Positions 49,725 to 58,693 of a stretch of 64,000 bases of DNA are shown here, piece after piece. The first letter of the stretch is position 1. Each line of letters begins with the position of its first letter. Source of the stretch: Bacillus sp. FJAT-27916 (GTDB taxonomy: Bacteria; Bacillota; Bacilli; Bacillales; Pradoshiaceae); NCBI RefSeq assembly GCF_001183965.1, contig NZ_LFZV01000001.1, forward strand, positions 383,287 through 447,286. Reading direction: 5' to 3'. The translations under genes were made by a program, and so were the position numbers. The notes beneath the pieces are model-generated. The model made no database searches and was not told the DNA's origin. It worked only from the letters and a program-made list of their open reading frames with translations.

Positions 49725-49772
49725 AAAAGCCGGAGAAATTTTACTTGTTGTAAAATTCTCCGGCTTTTTCAT
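49725..49772. terminator. Bidirectional terminator
   Basis: AAAGCCGGAGAAATTTTAC/GTAAAATTCTCCGGCTTT, a stem of about 18 bp with a bulge and A/T tracts on both sides; downstream of the aminopeptidase gene. Confidence 0.82.
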
Positions 49773-49814
49773 TTAAGAGGAGGGTTTTGTCCCAGCCTCT
49801 TCATTTTGAACCAA

Positions 49815-51203
49815 TTATTTATCAAGTGGAGGGACTTGTTTCCGGACGACATCAAATAACCCGGAACCAATTATATCAAGAGCAGATTGCATCCTTTCAA
49901 CCGAGATATTATCTTCAATTGTATCCTGTGGTGTATGGTAGACTTTCTCGATATGGTAGATGAGCGGATCCCAGCTATCAATGCCCATCCAGATGAAGAG
50001 GGCAGCAGGTATACCAGCATTATGGAATGGAACGTGATCGCTTGAACCGAATGTACCTGGCAGAATATCAGAGTTTCCTAGGCGTGCACCTGCTTCCATC
50101 GTTGAATCAGTGACCATATTTGTGGAGCCGTTTGGCGTCATGGCGTAAAGGTTTTTCGCTGGTCCATAGCTTGTGGCTACCATGTCCGGAACGAAGACAG
50201 CATCGATATTGTCTCGTTGTTCCTGGGTTAATTGGTCCACATAATGTCTTGCACCGAGAAGGCCGCGTTCCTCTGAACCAAAGGCAATGAATTTAAGTGT
50301 TTTATCCGTATTGTATCCCTTGTAAATACGCGCAAGTTCGAGCATTAAGCCAACACCTGATGCGTTGTCATTTCCGCCAGGCGCCCCTACTACACTGTCA
50401 TGGTGTGCACCGAGAATGACTTCTTTTGTATCTTTTTTCTTTCCTTTTGGAGCTTTCGTGGCTATGACATTCACGGATTCAAGATTCGTGAATTGCTCTG
50501 CTGACAGGCTTAAATCAACAGGGCCTCCTGCCAATTGTTCTTTCAGCCATTCACCTTGGATGAAAGCTGCTCCATAAACAGGAATATCAACTGGTTGAGC
50601 TAAGCTAGGATTAAAGGTCGAGCCGTAATTTCCGCGGCTTCCTGTGAGACTTTGCAGAATAACACCTACAGCTCCGGCTTCAACAGCATTATTTACTTGT
50701 GTACGGTAGGAGGCGGTTGTAGAAGCTCTAGGCATGACCACGATTTTCCCGGCTGTATCAGCTGGGAAGTCGGCAAGATTAGTTCCCCCATCTACAAAAA
50801 TAAGCTCGCCGTTAACCGTTTGCCTGCTGACCTTTCCATTTGGAGCCGCCCCCATCTGCCAAGAGGTTCCGTCCGCAAAGGCCACATCAGCGATGTATTG
50901 ATCAGCTACAGGGAAATGCTGAAATTCTACTTTGTAGCCATAGCCCTTAAGTACATTAGCAATGTATTCAGCTGAATCCTTTTCTGCTTGCAGCCCGCTT
51001 GGTCGGGGGCCAATCTCTTCAGATAAATAGCGGACATGCTCAATTGCCCGTTCAGCATCAACTCTCGCTATGATTTTCTGATCCTGTGAATAGCCAGATT
51101 TGCCATTGTTGCTGCCCTCATTCGCTGAGCCAACCGTGCTGAATGCCATCGATATTGCTAACAGTGAAGCTGCTACTTTAAAACCACTTTTTCGCCAAAC
51201 CAT
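49815..51203 (-). CDS. Secreted M28 aminopeptidase with PA domain (YwaD-like)
   Basis: Zinc aminopeptidase of family M28, 462 residues. Signal peptide of about 27 residues (LLAISMAFSTVGSA), a PA insertion (about 115-245) and the M28 catalytic domain with all metal-site motifs: GAHHDSV, GGNDNASG, GSEERG (catalytic Glu pair), PDMVATS and YHTPQD. The ATG at 51203 has GGAGGGA 7 nt upstream; the in-frame ATG at 51224 precedes that SD. In B. subtilis YwaD is a double-zinc leucyl aminopeptidase that is secreted or wall-bound. Confidence 0.93.
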   Translation of the reverse strand: MVWRKSGFKVAASLLAISMAFSTVGSANEGSNNGKSGYSQDQKIIARVDAERAIEHVRYLSEEIGPRPSGLQAEKDSAEYIANVLKGYGYKVEFQHFPVADQYIADVAFADGTSWQMGAAPNGKVSRQTVNGELIFVDGGTNLADFPADTAGKIVVMPRASTTASYRTQVNNAVEAGAVGVILQSLTGSRGNYGSTFNPSLAQPVDIPVYGAAFIQGEWLKEQLAGGPVDLSLSAEQFTNLESVNVIATKAPKGKKKDTKEVILGAHHDSVVGAPGGNDNASGVGLMLELARIYKGYNTDKTLKFIAFGSEERGLLGARHYVDQLTQEQRDNIDAVFVPDMVATSYGPAKNLYAMTPNGSTNMVTDSTMEAGARLGNSDILPGTFGSSDHVPFHNAGIPAALFIWMGIDSWDPLIYHIEKVYHTPQDTIEDNISVERMQSALDIIGSGLFDVVRKQVPPLDK

Positions 51204-51496
51204 GATTTCCCTCCTATTATTCATACATATTTATACATTTTTATCATATTTTACAAAGTTGAAAGAGGACAAGTTAAGAAACTACTAGTTTTATGTTCTT
51301 TCTAAAGAACTATAAAACGGGATTTCATAGGCTAAAAGGCAGGTTAGTTCTGTAGAAGAAACACAACCAATCGGCAAATTTCTTCGTTTTACGTTATGAA
51401 AACTACCATAAATAAACATGATTTCAGGACTTTCACGGCGTTCGTTTTGATAAACTAGATGATAAGAGAATGATTCATACATGGGAGGCGATTGAA

Positions 51497-52525
51497 TTGG
51501 TTTGGCAGCTTGCTCAAAAACAAAGGTGGTTAATTGCTGCTGGTATCATAATGCTGGGAAATGTGGCAGCCTATCAGATCATTGCTTTAGAGCAATTGAC
51601 ACATGCACAGCAGAGAGGGGTTGTGATTGGCTCCATCCTAGATTGTGTTGTTTTGGTTCCGGTGTTTATCCTCCTTCATATAAAGAAATGGAATGTAAAA
51701 ACCGTGCTGACTGTCATGGCTGCTGGGATGCTGTTCATCAGATTTATCATACCAAGTGCCTTAATGGAGCCTTTCGGGGTGTTAACGTGGACAGCTATTG
51801 GCATTGAGGCAGCCTTTGTTAGTATTGAAATTATTTTATTGCTTCTGTTCGCTCGTTATTTACCAGGTATATTTCATCAGGTGAAACGCGGTCAAACCTC
51901 CATGTTATTTACTTTGCAAAAGGAAGCGAAAGCAAAGGGAAAAGGGAACCCCATTGTTAGGGTCCTCATTTCAGAGATCCTTGTATTTTATTATGCTTTC
52001 TTAAGCTGGCGAAAGCCTGCCAAAGAAGCAGGCTGGACAGTCTATCAAAAAACTTTTTATGTACCGATGTTCATTATGCTTATTCATGCGATTATAATTG
52101 AGGGCATCGGTTTTCATTTCTTGTTTGCAGAGAAGCTTCCTTTCCTGGCTTGGATTCACACGATCTTATCTATTTATGGATTGGTTTTTCTTGTAGCAGA
52201 TTTTCAGGCATTGCGTAAAAATCCTCTCTTCATTCAACACAATCACCTCTATCTATCAAATGGCTTGATGAGAAATATATGCATTGATTTAGAAGACATA
52301 AAACAAATTCATAATCATCTGGAGGAAAAGAAGGTCTATCATTTTAAAGTTTTAGGGACGACAGAGGAAAAACCTAGTTTTGTTCTTGAATTGAAAAGAC
52401 CTCAATCCATTCACCTTGTTGGAGGCCTGACAAAACAAGTGACGTATATTGGCGTGTATGCCGATGAGCCTGCCTTGGTAAAGAAAGCATTATTCGATCA
52501 TAAGGGAGGGGCAGGAAGATGGTGA
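51497..52525 (+). CDS. Hypothetical multi-spanning membrane protein
   Basis: Not recognised beyond a Bacillus-type membrane protein. About 342 residues with roughly seven hydrophobic segments up to residue 250 and a soluble C-terminal part (about 260-340) that looks like a PH-like domain (LYLSNGLMRNICIDLEDIKQ). The start is a TTG at 51497, 8 nt after GGGAGG; an ATG at 51470 lies upstream of this SD. Monocistronic. Confidence 0.68.
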   Translation: MVWQLAQKQRWLIAAGIIMLGNVAAYQIIALEQLTHAQQRGVVIGSILDCVVLVPVFILLHIKKWNVKTVLTVMAAGMLFIRFIIPSALMEPFGVLTWTAIGIEAAFVSIEIILLLLFARYLPGIFHQVKRGQTSMLFTLQKEAKAKGKGNPIVRVLISEILVFYYAFLSWRKPAKEAGWTVYQKTFYVPMFIMLIHAIIIEGIGFHFLFAEKLPFLAWIHTILSIYGLVFLVADFQALRKNPLFIQHNHLYLSNGLMRNICIDLEDIKQIHNHLEEKKVYHFKVLGTTEEKPSFVLELKRPQSIHLVGGLTKQVTYIGVYADEPALVKKALFDHKGGAGRW

Positions 52526-52591
52526 ACGTACATGAATGAAACGGGACTGTTCGATTTCACCTATTCCTGCATCTAATCCAATAGTACAAAG

Positions 52592-52628
52592 AGCCCTCGA
52601 AAACATCTGTGGCGTTTCCTGAGGGCGT
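52592..52628 (-). terminator. Possible terminator downstream of the thioredoxin gene
   Basis: GCCCTC/GAGGGC outer stem extended by GAAAAC/GTTTCC-type pairing; on the minus strand followed by TCTTTGT. Otherwise 52526-52734 holds no supportable gene. Confidence 0.4.
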
Positions 52629-52734
52629 CTATCTTGATTGAGCATAAGGAACTGTAGGTGCTGTGAAAGGTCAAGGCTCATCATTGCCTTCTGTTTAATG
52701 TCGATGTATCCAAGGAATGGCACAATTTTCGACG

Positions 52735-53292
52735 CTACTGAATATCCTCAATCAATCCTTCCATCATCCCCTCATCCATCGGACCGACTATTTTCTTAGT
52801 GATGACGCCATTTATATCAATGATATAGCTTGTTGGAATGGTGAGGGCTTGGTATTGCTCGCCAATCAGGCCTTCTTCATCGAGCGGGATGGCAAAGGTA
52901 AGCTCGTAATCCTGAATAAATTTCTTGATGCCTTCTTTACCATGATCGATATTCGTAAGATTGACGGCTATAATTTCAACACCGTCTTCTTGGTGCTCTT
53001 CATAGAAATTTTGCATATGAGGCATCTCAGCTTTGCAAGGTGGGCACCATGTCGCCCAAAAGTTGAGGATGACCTTCTTTCCTTTGTAATCTGATAGCTT
53101 TATCAATTCCCCGTCTATCGTGGTGAGTTCAAAGTCAGGAGCAGGCTGTCCTTCCTTGACTTGAGCAGAAGCTGAACCATCTGTCTCAACACCCTTGTTG
53201 CTTTCCCTTTCTTTATTTTGGTTCCATAGATTGACGACTACGATTGCGAGGGCCAATAAGATAATGGCTGCTGATAACACATTTTTCTTCAC
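52735..53292 (-). CDS. Membrane-anchored TlpA/ResA-like thiol-disulfide oxidoreductase
   Basis: 185 residues: N-terminal membrane anchor (about 5-23), a linker and a thioredoxin fold with the active site FWATWCPPCKAEMPH (Cys about 81 and 84) and cis-Pro in LTIPTSYIID. It faces outward and reduces or oxidises exported proteins such as apo-cytochrome c or spore proteins. Its ATG overlaps the stop of the upstream membrane gene by 4 nt, so the two are translated together. Confidence 0.9.
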   Translation of the reverse strand: MKKNVLSAAIILLALAIVVVNLWNQNKERESNKGVETDGSASAQVKEGQPAPDFELTTIDGELIKLSDYKGKKVILNFWATWCPPCKAEMPHMQNFYEEHQEDGVEIIAVNLTNIDHGKEGIKKFIQDYELTFAIPLDEEGLIGEQYQALTIPTSYIIDINGVITKKIVGPMDEGMMEGLIEDIQ

Positions 53293-53918
53293 GTTTTTCC
53301 ACCACCTAAGGAATTTGGTTTGGCGTGATCCCGGATAGATAGGATGCAGGCTATGACTGCCATCCAGCTGAAGGTTAGAATCTCAAGGGACAGAACGGAC
53401 TGGAAGAAACTGATTATGAATAGCTCTAAAAGGAAGAACAAGAAAAATACTTGGGAAGATAAGCTTTGTTTCTTCCTTTTAAGAAGCACTACATAACCAA
53501 TCAGTAACAGCAGATGTAATAGAGCGGCTGGTACATTTGTTTCCAGGGCATACTTGATTGTTTCAAAAACGATAAAGAATAATAGGAATAGCTCAACAGC
53601 ATCCCGATGAATCGGCTGTCGTTTTTTCTCCGAAATGTAAAACAGATAAATGGAGAGCGAGACAAGAGCAAGGAAATGCCCATTTATTCCGCCATTGAAG
53701 TAAGCGATAGACAGAGGTATGTCTAGGAACATATCAAAATGAAACGGGATATAACTAAGCTTCCACACGATGAAATAAAGGAAGAAGCTGTTCCAGTACC
53801 AGTCATCGATCCTCCTTTCAGAAGCGAATCTGTATAAGAGTGATGTGATAAAAAGGCTGAGAAGGACGGCCAGCCAAACAGCAGGAATCGTCAGGCTCCC
53901 GATAGTGAAATAGCTCAT
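53289..53918 (-). CDS. Membrane protein paired with the thioredoxin, weakly Lgt-like
   Basis: 209 residues, about six or seven membrane segments. Around residues 70-85 FNGGINGHFLALVSL recalls the GGxxxHG motif of prolipoprotein diacylglyceryl transferase (Lgt), but the rest of the Lgt signature is not visible. Coupling with a TlpA-like thioredoxin suggests it supplies electrons, or works on the same exported substrates; this is inference. Between 53919 and 54104 no gene is seen. Confidence 0.65.
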   Translation of the reverse strand: MSYFTIGSLTIPAVWLAVLLSLFITSLLYRFASERRIDDWYWNSFFLYFIVWKLSYIPFHFDMFLDIPLSIAYFNGGINGHFLALVSLSIYLFYISEKKRQPIHRDAVELFLLFFIVFETIKYALETNVPAALLHLLLLIGYVVLLKRKKQSLSSQVFFLFFLLELFIISFFQSVLSLEILTFSWMAVIACILSIRDHAKPNSLGGGKT

Positions 53919-54107
53919 TGCTTATCACCTGCAAACGTTATTTCATAGCTTATATTGATGGAGTTAATCATAGATTCGATCATAAGCCCAGTCCCCCTTT
54001 TTGGTCCTTTTCTGTATGAATCTATAAAAACACATCCCTTGCTGGTCTTGGTTAAAAATGAAAATCGGATTAAGGATTGATTAAGAAAGGTATGCGGATA
54101 ATATGAA

Positions 54108-54145
54108 AAAAGCTTGAAGACTTGTCTATGAAGTCTTCAAGCCTC
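54108..54145 (-). terminator. Terminator of the glutaredoxin gene
   Basis: GCTTGAAGACTT/AAGTCTTCAAGC, 12 bp perfect, A6 on the plus side giving a T tract on the minus strand. Confidence 0.85.
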
Positions 54146-54156
54146 GCTTGCGTCTA

Positions 54157-54390
54157 TTATTTTTGAACATACTGCATTAAGCTCTCAGGGTCAAACCCAA
54201 GAACCCAGTGACCATTTACATTTGTTTGCGGTACACCCATCTGTCCAGTTTCTTGGACTAATCGTTGTGCGGCAATCGGATCTGCTTGCACGTTCACCTC
54301 TTTGTAGTTTAATCCTTGAGAATCAAGGAATTGCTTCATCATTGTGCAGTAAGGACAAGTATTTGTTGAGTAAACAGTAATGTTGTTCAT
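54157..54390 (-). CDS. Glutaredoxin
   Basis: 77-residue glutaredoxin with CPYC (residues 12-15), the cis-Pro in GVPQTNV and a C-terminal GFDPE, close to NrdH/YruB-type redoxins. Cytoplasmic dithiol reductant. SD AAAGGGGG before the ATG. Monocistronic with its own terminator. Confidence 0.9.
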   Translation of the reverse strand: MNNITVYSTNTCPYCTMMKQFLDSQGLNYKEVNVQADPIAAQRLVQETGQMGVPQTNVNGHWVLGFDPESLMQYVQK

Positions 54391-54538
54391 TCTGTATGCC
54401 CCCTTTGGTTTTTATACCCCTAAGGGTATGTTAACGCCTGCAAATTATTCTGTCAAATAGATGAACTTATTTGCTGAAACATTGGGTCAGCAGGACTTTC
54501 TGGTTGTGCCGTTTCAGGGCAGTCTTTTGAAATAAATA

Positions 54539-54575
54539 AAAAAAGCGCTAATCCACATCAGATTAGCGCTTGCGA
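54539..54575 (-). terminator. Terminator of the HAD hydrolase gene
   Basis: AAGCGCTAATC/GATTAGCGCTT stem with A7 on the plus side. Confidence 0.85.
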
Positions 54576-54580
54576 ACTTT

Positions 54581-55381
54581 TTATCCTTGCAGCGACAAGA
54601 AATGCTTAATCGTCCTTAATACCCCGTCTTCCTCGTTGGAGCGAGTGATATAATTAGCCGCATCTTTTACTTCTTGCACGGCGTTGCGGACGGCAAAGCT
54701 GTATTCAGCACATGCCATCAGCTCGATGTCATTGTATGTATCACCGAATACCATTGTTTCTGCTGGTGTGACATTCAATAGCTCCTGTAAATGCTGGACA
54801 GTGGTGCCTTTATGCACATTTGCATTTGTGATATCAATCCAAGCCGCCTCCGATGCGACGATATAGGCGGAATCAAAGAATGGGGATAGTTTCTCCCGCG
54901 TTTCTATGCATCTATTCAACGAATCATGAATTGTGATTTTGATGAAGTCTTCCTTTATTTCGCTGAAATCAGCTGCTTGTCTGACTTGTGCATAGGATCG
55001 GCGGACAATCGCTGCTTCCTCTTGGGATGTGGAGTCCTTAATGACCGCACCGCTTTGTGTGCACGCAATAATGGTATGGTCTGGACTTAATTCCTCGAGA
55101 AGCTGGATGATTTTCTGGCCGAGTTCATTGCTTAGCAGGGATTCATAGACAAATTCCCCGTTATGCTTGATTCTTGTTGCGCTGTCTCCTAATATCCATA
55201 AATCTCTAGCATCTTCTCCGAATAGCTCCTCAACCCGTTCACATTGTTTCCCGGTGACAGGGGCGAAGTAGACATTTTTCTCCTCCATCAGCTGCTTAAC
55301 TTCCTTGTACAGCTCCCTGTTATAATCCCCGCTGTTATTTAAGAATGTTCCATCCATATCGGTTAGCACTAATTTAATCAT
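54581..55381 (-). CDS. Cof-type HAD phosphatase
   Basis: 266-residue HAD-superfamily hydrolase, Cof/YbjI type. Motif I LTDMDGTFLN (nucleophile Asp 8), motif II VTGKQ, motif III Lys in the FIKIT segment, motif IV FGDTYNDIELM (about 217). The C2-type cap lies between. It dephosphorylates sugar phosphates or flavin-type substrates; the actual substrate cannot be told. SD GGAGGGG before the ATG. Confidence 0.9.
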   Translation of the reverse strand: MIKLVLTDMDGTFLNNSGDYNRELYKEVKQLMEEKNVYFAPVTGKQCERVEELFGEDARDLWILGDSATRIKHNGEFVYESLLSNELGQKIIQLLEELSPDHTIIACTQSGAVIKDSTSQEEAAIVRRSYAQVRQAADFSEIKEDFIKITIHDSLNRCIETREKLSPFFDSAYIVASEAAWIDITNANVHKGTTVQHLQELLNVTPAETMVFGDTYNDIELMACAEYSFAVRNAVQEVKDAANYITRSNEEDGVLRTIKHFLSLQG

Positions 55382-55581
55382 TTGGACCCCTCCGTTGTTG
55401 AATCATTTCTCTACCTCTTTATGATAACGTGGGGAGGCTTTGTGAAACATCCATTGGCTGCATTATGTCTGGGATGACACAAAAAATCATTTGTTTCATA
55501 ACTGTCACACCATGTGACTATTCTTGAGCTATGTTAAACTAATGTTGTCAATCTTCTTAGGAGAAGGAGCGTATTTATTCT

Positions 55582-56307
55582 ATGTTCTCAAGTGAAGTCA
55601 TTCGTTCGTTCAATGAGCTGGAAACAGCTATTTATCAATACATATGCCAGAATGGCGAGAAGGTTGTTTATATGAGAATCCGCGAATTGGCGGATGAAAC
55701 GCATGTTTCTACAGCGACCATTCAACGCTTTTGTAAAAAAATAAACTGTGAAGGCTTTTCTGAATTTAAGATTAAATTAAAGATGTACTTAACACAGGAG
55801 AAGAAGCAGCCAATCAAAAATGCCGAGCATTCCTTTGTGGAATTTTATGAGCGAACCTTGAAGGGTGATTTAGATCAAAAGGTGAAGGAAGCTGCAGCTG
55901 TGGTCGGTAAAGCGGAGAATGTCATTTTCTTAGGAATAGGCAGCTCGGGGATTCTGGCTGAGTATGGGGCCAGGTATTTCTCAAGCATTGGGAAATTTTC
56001 CGTGCATATTAAGGATCCTCTCTTCCCGGTAAATTCCAGCCTCATGCAGGATAGTGTGACGATTGTCTTGTCGGTCTCAGGAGAAAATCATTTTACGGTG
56101 ACTCATCTTAATCAGTTTAAGCAAAAAGGAAGCAAAATTATCAGTATAACGAACCATAATAATTCAACGGTGGCCAAAATCTCAGATATGAATATCCCTT
56201 ATTTTGTGACTGAGGAATTTTGCGAGGGCTCTAATATTACGACACAAGTACCAGTCGTCTACATCCTTGAATCTATGGGACGGGAAATACATCGATTGAA
56301 TCAATAA
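55582..56307 (+). CDS. RpiR-family transcriptional regulator
   Basis: 241 residues: N-terminal helix-turn-helix (ADETHVSTATIQRFCKKINC, about 30-52) and a C-terminal SIS phosphosugar-binding domain (FLGIGSSGILAEYGARYF, about 115-132, and SVSGENHFTV). Regulators of this type respond to phosphosugars. SD AGGAGAAGGAG. The neighbouring HAD phosphatase is divergent and might be linked to a sugar-phosphate signal, but no operator is obvious. Terminator hairpin GAAATCTTG.../CAAGATTTC (56308-56350) follows. Confidence 0.9.
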   Translation: MFSSEVIRSFNELETAIYQYICQNGEKVVYMRIRELADETHVSTATIQRFCKKINCEGFSEFKIKLKMYLTQEKKQPIKNAEHSFVEFYERTLKGDLDQKVKEAAAVVGKAENVIFLGIGSSGILAEYGARYFSSIGKFSVHIKDPLFPVNSSLMQDSVTIVLSVSGENHFTVTHLNQFKQKGSKIISITNHNNSTVAKISDMNIPYFVTEEFCEGSNITTQVPVVYILESMGREIHRLNQ

Positions 56308-56360
56308 AAAAGAAATCTTGCCGGCTCTAAAAAGCTGACAAGATTTCTTTGTATCTGCAC

Positions 56361-57482
56361 CTATTCTGTTTTAGCTGTCTTAGCGGAAGCTTTCGCTGTA
56401 ATGGCAATGGCAGAAACAGCGGCAATCCAACAGAGGATTTGGGCGCTGCCATTCCATGCGGATCCGTTAAAGAAAAGAATTTCCTTCAGCCCGTCAAAGA
56501 GGAAACGCATTGGAATCCATGGGTAGATCCAGTCAGCATAGAACGCTGGCATCATCTCTGGTACGAGCTGGACTAATGGGAGACCGAAGAACATCAAGAG
56601 TACGAAAATCGGCAGGGCGGCATAGCCAATCCAGCTTAATGCGGCCAAGACCAGCAGGATGAAACCGCAGCTTGCGATGGAGGCGAATAAGGCTACATCA
56701 TTGAAGCTTGCGTATTCAAAGCCGAGCATCCAAGTGGACAGCCATGTGGCGAGATAGCCAGTGAAGAACCCAAGCGCAGCTCCGACACCGATCTGCAATA
56801 AGCGAAATTTGAGCTGTTCGCCAATGGAATTGAATACACGCTTACGTCCTGCAAACCACATTAATACGGCACTGATAATACTTCCTAGCCAAATCGGCTG
56901 GAATAGAGAGGTTGGAGCCATGGCTAAGTCTCCTGTTTGGTTGACCATGATGACCTCGCTTTGGATTGGGGAAGCGAAAATTTGTGCTTGTTCAGTTGAT
57001 AAAGTCACATTTTTTTCTTTCATGGCCGCAAATAATTGCTGACTCATATTGGTGTTCAGCTGTGTGACCATGGCGGTTAGCGCCTGATTCACTACAGTTG
57101 CTACGTCTGTATTCATTCCTTGGTTCACATAGACCTGTAAGGCTGGTGATTCTGGCGCTGCTGTTTGAAGCGAAGCGTATTTTTCGGAAAAATCATTGGG
57201 AATCACGAGAGCACCGTAGATTTCTTTCTTATCCAACAGCTCATTCATTTCGTCCGTGTTTTTAACCACCGTGAATTTGAATGAATCGTTTTTTGAAGTT
57301 TTAACATTCGTCTGAATCATGTTGACCATTGTTTCTCCCATCACGCCTTGGTCTTCTGATACAAGGGCAATAGGCAGGTCTTTCGGGTTGGAGCGTGCAC
57401 TTGGAATGGCAGTGGAAACAAAGACGAATAATAATACGAGAACGGCACCAAATGCAGCGAAGAAAAATTTATTGTCTTTCAC
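56361..57482 (-). CDS. DUF3533/YhgE-Pip-type membrane protein
   Basis: 373 residues: one N-terminal membrane segment, an extracytoplasmic domain (about 30-215, with LPIALVSEDQGVMGETMV) and six C-terminal segments, the topology of ABC-2-type YhgE/Pip proteins and of the SNG1/DUF3533 family. These export lipophilic compounds or provide drug resistance. Divergent from a TetR regulator, which probably represses it. SD GAGGAGGAA. Confidence 0.82.
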   Translation of the reverse strand: MKDNKFFFAAFGAVLVLLFVFVSTAIPSARSNPKDLPIALVSEDQGVMGETMVNMIQTNVKTSKNDSFKFTVVKNTDEMNELLDKKEIYGALVIPNDFSEKYASLQTAAPESPALQVYVNQGMNTDVATVVNQALTAMVTQLNTNMSQQLFAAMKEKNVTLSTEQAQIFASPIQSEVIMVNQTGDLAMAPTSLFQPIWLGSIISAVLMWFAGRKRVFNSIGEQLKFRLLQIGVGAALGFFTGYLATWLSTWMLGFEYASFNDVALFASIASCGFILLVLAALSWIGYAALPIFVLLMFFGLPLVQLVPEMMPAFYADWIYPWIPMRFLFDGLKEILFFNGSAWNGSAQILCWIAAVSAIAITAKASAKTAKTE

Positions 57483-57505
57483 TTGTATTCCTCCTCATCT
57501 ATTTA

Positions 57506-57520
57506 TGAACACTGTGTTGA
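57506..57520. promoter_or_regulatory. Candidate TetR-family operator
   Basis: TGAACACTGTGTTGA is a 15-bp palindrome with one mismatch. The half site GTGTTCA recurs at about 57611-57617 near the regulator gene. Both lie between the divergent genes. Confidence 0.45.
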
Positions 57521-57644
57521 TTAAATTACGTGTTTATCTTATCCTAGATATAACCAATACACCATCATCAATTTTGATGGAGATGTTCATTAAACGACAG
57601 ATTCAAAAATGTGTTCATTAACTTTTTGGGAAAGAGGATAATCC

Positions 57645-58286
57645 ATGACCAATAACTATGACCGCCGTGTCATCAGGACGAAAAAAGAGATTAAGGAAAC
57701 CTTTATTTCCTTATTGGAGGAAAAGAACTTTGAGAAGATTTCCGTGCGAGATTTAACGGAACGTGCGGGAATCAATAGAGGCACCTTTTATCTGCATTAC
57801 TTAGATAAATACGACCTTTTGGACAAGCTTGAGGGGGAACTATTTGCGAAGATTCAAGCGATTATTGATGAATTGCCGTTTACGAACCATCCCGATATGG
57901 AGGGGTTCGCAAAGGACCGCCTTGTTTTCATTATTCGTTTGCTTGAATGCTTTCGTGAAGAGGCTGATTTTATGAAGGTCATCCTGAGTGCGAATGGGGA
58001 TGCTCATTTTAAGGAGAAGATACGGGAAGTCTTCGTTTACAATATCGAGGATGTTTTCTCTAAAGCATCGGAAGAGAATCAAATGCATTATCCATTGGAA
58101 TTATACTATGCCTATATTTCCTCTGCCCATTTAGGGGTGTTAACTTACTGGCTGCAGACGGATTCGAAGGAGCCACCGGAAATGATTGCGAATATGCTGC
58201 TTGATATTATTTTAAAGGGTCCGTTGGCGGCGATTGGGCTCGACCGTTACTTCTATGGAAGCTCTGGTGATAGTTTCATCAAGTAG
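57645..58286 (+). CDS. TetR-family transcriptional regulator
   Basis: 213 residues with the N-terminal TetR helix-turn-helix (ISVRDLTERAGINRGTFYLHYLDKYDLL, about 27-55) and a C-terminal ligand domain like TetR_C_7. It is divergent from the DUF3533 gene and most likely represses it and itself through the palindromes in between. SD GAAAGAGG. Confidence 0.9.
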   Translation: MTNNYDRRVIRTKKEIKETFISLLEEKNFEKISVRDLTERAGINRGTFYLHYLDKYDLLDKLEGELFAKIQAIIDELPFTNHPDMEGFAKDRLVFIIRLLECFREEADFMKVILSANGDAHFKEKIREVFVYNIEDVFSKASEENQMHYPLELYYAYISSAHLGVLTYWLQTDSKEPPEMIANMLLDIILKGPLAAIGLDRYFYGSSGDSFIK

Positions 58287-58309
58287 GACACTTTTGTCTA
58301 TTATTGCTA

Positions 58310-58339
58310 TTGACATATGATCATGAACCTAGATAATAT
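58310..58339 (+). promoter_or_regulatory. Promoter of the T-box transcript
   Basis: TTGACA (58310-58315) followed after 16-18 bp by GATAAT/TAATAT. Confidence 0.65.
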
Positions 58340-58344
58340 ATAAA

Positions 58345-58660
58345 TAATTCAAAATATTTAAAAGGCATTGAAGAGAAGAGTAGATTAAGATGATTTCTCT
58401 AAAGAGAGCTTCGGCAGCTGAAAAGAAGCGGGAAGGAACTTGATTGAACATGGCCTCTGAGCCTCGTGCTGAAAGGATAGAGTGATCTATTGCGAGTAGG
58501 TTCCGGCGAGATTTGGTACTCGTTATCCATACCAAGGTGTAAAGAACGTATGAATCGTTTATGCACTTACTGAGACTGTTTATGCGAATAAATAGTGAAT
58601 TAAGGTGGTACCGCGTGCAATCACACCACGTCCTTAACGTATATGAGGACGTGGTGTTTT
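58345..58660 (+). promoter_or_regulatory. T-box riboswitch, specifier read as AUG (Met)
   Basis: The T-box core AAGGTGGTACCGCG is at about 58603-58616, with UGGU to pair with a tRNA acceptor whose discriminator is A. Stem I shows the AGTA...GAAC loop-E elements, and the codon after GAAC at about 58467-58470 is ATG. The competing terminator ACACCACGTCC/GGACGTGGTGT with T6 is at 58623-58663. Uncharged tRNA-Met should stabilise the antiterminator and turn on the SAM hydrolase gene. Confidence 0.88.
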
Positions 58661-58693
58661 TTATTTATATGCATACAGATAGGTGGGATTGTG

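Noticed and set aside
52490-52723. Minus-strand 77-codon frame between the membrane protein and the thioredoxin
   Set aside because: Covers a hairpin and the end of the neighbouring gene; no SD and no protein-like pattern.
57645-58286. TetR regulator as regulator of the SAM hydrolase downstream
   Set aside because: The SAM hydrolase has its own promoter and T-box after the regulator, and the palindromes lie on the other side, facing the DUF3533 gene.
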